A stretch of 64,000 bases of DNA from Poecilobothrus nobilitatus (taxonomy: Eukaryota; Arthropoda; Insecta; Diptera; Dolichopodidae), in the NCBI GenBank assembly GCA_947095535.1, contig OX352773.1:168652438-168716437 (forward strand). The letters are read 5' to 3'. The notes under the pieces are model-generated. The model did no database searches and was not told the origin of the DNA. It was given only the letters and a program-made list of their open reading frames with translations. Below are positions 60,654 to 64,000 of this stretch, in pieces. How positions within the stretch are numbered: the first letter of the stretch is position 1; every line of letters begins with the position of its first letter. The translations under genes were made by a program, and so were the position numbers.

Positions 60654-61175
60654 TTTGCATATTATTATATACAGAATTTGTAAATATTATATTATTATTA
60701 TATATACGTTATATATTATCTATCAAAGTGATTTTTTTTTTCCAATACAAATTGAAATAATTTATTATTAATTTATGTATATGTATTTAAAATAAATTTT
60801 CCTAGCCGGAAAATCTGTTTTGGAATTATTTATTTTAAAATATCTATAAATAAAATAATTAAAAGTTAATATACCTACAGATTTATGTTTATTTTGGATT
60901 ATTTTAAACATTTTTTTTTTTTTACTTATTATATAGTATTTATTTTTTTTTTTTTTGTTAAATAATTATAAACTCTTGGTTAAATTATTTTAGAATTTTT
61001 TATATATAAATTCATAGAGAATAAAAAAAAACATAAACAACATTTTTCGATCTAATAAATTCTTAAAAAAAAAAAAAATGAACAAATGGATGGTCTGATG
61101 TATAAATAGATAAAATGGAAGATCGAAATATAAATGGATGATTTAAATTGTAAATAACTTAACTTATTTAAAATT
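60654..61175. other. AT-rich spacer
   Basis: Nothing recognised. Confidence 0.45.
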
Positions 61176-61266
61176 AATATCAATTAATACGAGATGAGGC
61201 ATTTGAGAAATAAACAACAACAATATCAATTAATACGAGATGAGGCATTTGAGAAATAAACAACTC
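61176..61266. repeat. 46-bp direct tandem duplication
   Basis: 'aatatcaattaatacgagat' starts at 61176 and again at 61222; the unit ends 'gagaaataaacaac'. Two copies, nearly perfect. Confidence 0.85.
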
Positions 61267-61547
61267 TTTTTACATTAAAATTTCATAATAAAATTAATCA
61301 TATAACCAAAATTGTTGTACAATTCATTTTCCAAATAACAAAATTCTAAAATATTGGATATAGGATTACGTGGTAATGAAAATCTTCAAAACGATAAAAT
61401 ATGGACCAAAAGAAAAAGCGTTCCTATCGTAAAACATAAAATATCTTAGCTCAATATCTATAAGTCAAAAATACATAGTTAACAATTTTAAATGTCCTGT
61501 ATAGGGCAGTTCCGAGATCAACTAATGATATCTGAATTAAATAAATA

Positions 61548-61693
61548 AAATTCCAGTATTTTAGCACTTAAGTAAACAACCAATACCCGTACTGTTACTG
61601 GAAAAAATATTAATTAAAATTACCTACTAGCAGTACCAACCAGTACTTACCAGTACGTACCAGTACTGCCGGTACTTACCAGTATTTACCAAG
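61548..61693. repeat. Family E repeat, copy 2 (ACCAGTA motifs)
   Basis: Same order as 54034-54215: 'aaattccagtattt', 'aaacaaccaatacccgtact', then 'taccagtact' units. Direct orientation relative to copy 1. Confidence 0.75.
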
Positions 61694-62226
61694 CTATAAA
61701 CATAATTTAAAATAGATTCTTATTTTAATTGTGTATTCCTAAACTTTAAAACAAAGTTTAAATATCAAAATATCAATATAATAGATTTTAAATTTATTAT
61801 AAAGTGCTGTTATGATAAAATTTCATCACGATTTTATATCCCGCACCTATTAAAAATTTTTTTCTTAGTTAAAAAATTTCTTTTCTAATTGCAAAAGATC
61901 TATTTTTGAAATATTTTAGATTTACACCTTATGAAATTTATTTTATGTTACTTGTTTTAAATCAAAAGATGTATAGAATTCTTAAAACAATAGCAATATG
62001 GAAAGGGAATTTTTATATTCCTTTCCCTATAAAAAGATACTTGTTCTGTTAGGTTACTAGAAAATTTAATTGTTGTACCTTTTTTTCAAAGTAATCACTT
62101 CAATCTATAAATACGAAAATTTCATGGTTTAATATTCCAATTTAAAATTTAAAAAGGTTTCAATGTTAGCATTTTATTACACAATTTGATGTGGTTTTAC
62201 CACTTAACTAGATTAAACACAGATGA
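61694..62226. other. AT-rich spacer
   Basis: Nothing recognised. Confidence 0.45.
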
Positions 62227-62236
62227 AAAAATTTAA

Positions 62237-62450
62237 GGAGCCTCGGTGGTCTAGTGGGTAAGAGCGTATGAAATACGTTGTAAAGAGCGTATGAAATACG
62301 TTTGAACCCACAGAGAAAGTGTGGGTTCGAATCCCATACACGTTGTAAGAATAATTTCCCCTTTCGACATTTACAGCCCCGCCTAAAAACGAAAGGCTGT
62401 ATAATTTCCTTGTCATATTTATGTGATACAGCAATAAACCAAAAAAAAAT
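62237..62450 (+). mobile_element. tRNA-derived SINE, copy 2
   Basis: Same head as 27568-27755: A box TGGTCTAGTGG (62247-62257) and a canonical B box GGTTCGAATCC (62324-62334). A 23-bp tandem duplication ('gagcgtatgaaatacgtt' at 62262 and 62285) lengthens the A-to-B distance. Body 'ttcccctttcgacatttaca', A-rich tail. Flanked by the 10-bp duplication AAAAATTTAA at 62227-62236 and 62451-62460. Confidence 0.88.
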
Positions 62451-62581
62451 AAAAATTTAAATTAATTTAAAATGTACATATTTTAAATTATTTCCAATGA
62501 AAATTTGGGATTACCTATTTGTAAAAAAAATTATTAATAAAAAATTTAACAAGTTTTAATATTGTGTATAAAATCTTAAAG

Positions 62582-63380
62582 AAACAAGGCAGAATAGTTT
62601 TTCTTAGGTAGGTACTCATTTTTCACAAAAGACAATAACTACAATTTAGATTGTGACTTGTAGCAAAATTTGTAAATTTTTTTAGAATTTTTTAGACATA
62701 CATTGATCTGTATTGGCGTCTACTGCAATAAGGCGCTCGACGTTTGTCAATTTCATATGTTTTCAAAAAGAAATAAACTCAAAATAGAATTTTTTATTCA
62801 GTCTTTCAAGATATTTTTTTGATAAATACAATATGAAATACCCAATAATTTGAAAAATATGAATAAATCCAAAAAAACAACAACAAAAAAGCTATGTACA
62901 TCGTGTAAAAATTAGAAATTCAAATTTTCAGCGCTTATATATCGTGTACTTCGGTGGTCTTTATATAAAATATATATGAATGAACACATTTTGACAGACG
63001 TTATACGTCGTACGTTCTTATTTAGGTTAGGCAGTAACGTTGGAATTTTATTTTTTGCGTTTCATTTAAAAAAAAAACTTGTTTAGAACTTAAGCATACA
63101 GGTGTCCAAAAATAAATAATTTTCAGTTTTTGAGCCTTAATAGGTCTAAAACAGAAGCTGATACAAAAAATTGAGCTAACTTATGCTAATTCTGCATTCT
63201 GAAGGATTTGTAGCTTCAAGTTTGGTAGTTGGTAAGACTATATGAAAAAATTATTCCATAATATTAATTTTTTTAAGAGAATTATTTGTGGTTAAATAAT
63301 TCTCTTAAAAAAATAATCATTCTTCGAACTTAAACTGTGTAAAAGTCTTGTAAATATAAACGAACGGACAAAATGACACC
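62582..63380 (-). mobile_element. Family A element, strongly diverged
   Basis: Starts 'aaacaaggcagaatag', keeps 'ttgtgacttgtagcaaaattt', 'caggtgtccaaaaataaat' and 'gagccttaataggtctaaaa', and ends with a microsatellite remnant 'cgaacggacaaaatga'. Old copy. Confidence 0.6.
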
Positions 63381-63775
63381 GCAATAAACCAAAAATTCCA
63401 TTAATTATTAAAAAATGTATCATCATATTATTTTGTCATTAGTGTCATGTCACAACTGTCATTTCAACTACTCTAGTACCTCATTTAAACGTCATTGAAA
63501 ATTCTTTATCTTTTTAGATTCTCTTAAGGCTAGCTGAATATCGTATTTATTGTAGTGCTGTAAATGTCAAACCATTTAACTCTAGTTAATTTAGCTGCGG
63601 GTTATGAGTATTTAACGCTGCATAACATATTTTTCATGGACTTAAATTACATTTTTAAATTCAAAAATTTTTGTTAAAATTTGTCTACTAAACTAAAAGT
63701 TTTTATTAAGTCAAATTTATAATTGTCGAAGAAATTTATAAAAAATTTGTTTATTAGTGTATCTAATTAGTTTAT
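63381..63775. other. AT-rich spacer
   Basis: Nothing recognised. Confidence 0.45.
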
Positions 63776-64000
63776 CATGTGTCTGTTTAAAAATCTTCCA
63801 TACTTAATAAAATTAAAAACGATGGAAAGGTGGAATAGAATTTTAATCGTGGATAGATGCCATTAAAAAAATTATGAAATTGCCCAATGACTGGACATTT
63901 TTTAAATTTGATAAATTGATTTAAACATTTTTTTTTAGAATTTAGTAGTTAGATTTACCGTTATGTAAAACTAAAATTACTTAAAATTTAATTTTCTACT
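63776..64000 (+). mobile_element. Family A element, diverged, cut by window end
   Basis: 'gtgtctgtttaaaaatcttc', 'ttttaatcgtggatagatgcc' and 'agatttaccgttatgtaaaac' follow the family A order and run off the window. Confidence 0.55.

Overview
The window is AT-rich, gene-poor eukaryotic DNA dominated by transposable elements. Best guess at the host is a higher (brachyceran) fly. The main repeats have the layout of the DINE-1/Helentron-type elements of Drosophila: a start such as TATACCC, a CCGT/GGAC tetranucleotide microsatellite, short subterminal inverted repeats and an end close to CTTGTTT. The window also holds a Jockey-type LINE with a DPE-like internal promoter. No rRNA, free-standing tRNA, CRISPR or bacterial operon structure is visible.

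Layout. 0-37 kb: scattered and nested copies of three non-autonomous families, called here A, B and C. Between them lie a 145-bp tandem array (1.0-1.8 kb), several inverted-repeat (MITE-like) elements, one clear 2.6-kb terminal-inverted-repeat element with a TTA target duplication (21948-24545), a tRNA-derived SINE, and a small region at 26.3-27.0 kb that looks like the 3' ends of two convergent host genes. 38.7-45.4 kb: a full-length but dead Jockey-type LINE with a 13-bp target duplication, interrupted by a B element. 47.5-50.25 kb: an A element split by a second, 5'-truncated LINE. 51.8-60.65 kb: copies of another structured repeat, family D, one of which carries a 3.2-kb internal tandem array. 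60.7-64 kb: a decamer-type repeat, a second SINE and two decayed A copies.

Interactions. The genes seen are almost all transposon genes, and all are broken. ORF1 of the first LINE has a frameshift in a 16-A tract and seems to have lost its zinc knuckles. ORF2 has a 1-base deletion, a 1.58-kb insertion and a stop. The second LINE has two stops and a 20-bp duplication that shifts the frame. The nesting gives a relative age order: A is older than B, C and LINE 2; LINE 1 is older than its B insert. No Rep/helicase or other transposase gene was recognised, so A, B, C and D would all depend on proteins made elsewhere. Family names A-E are labels for this window only.
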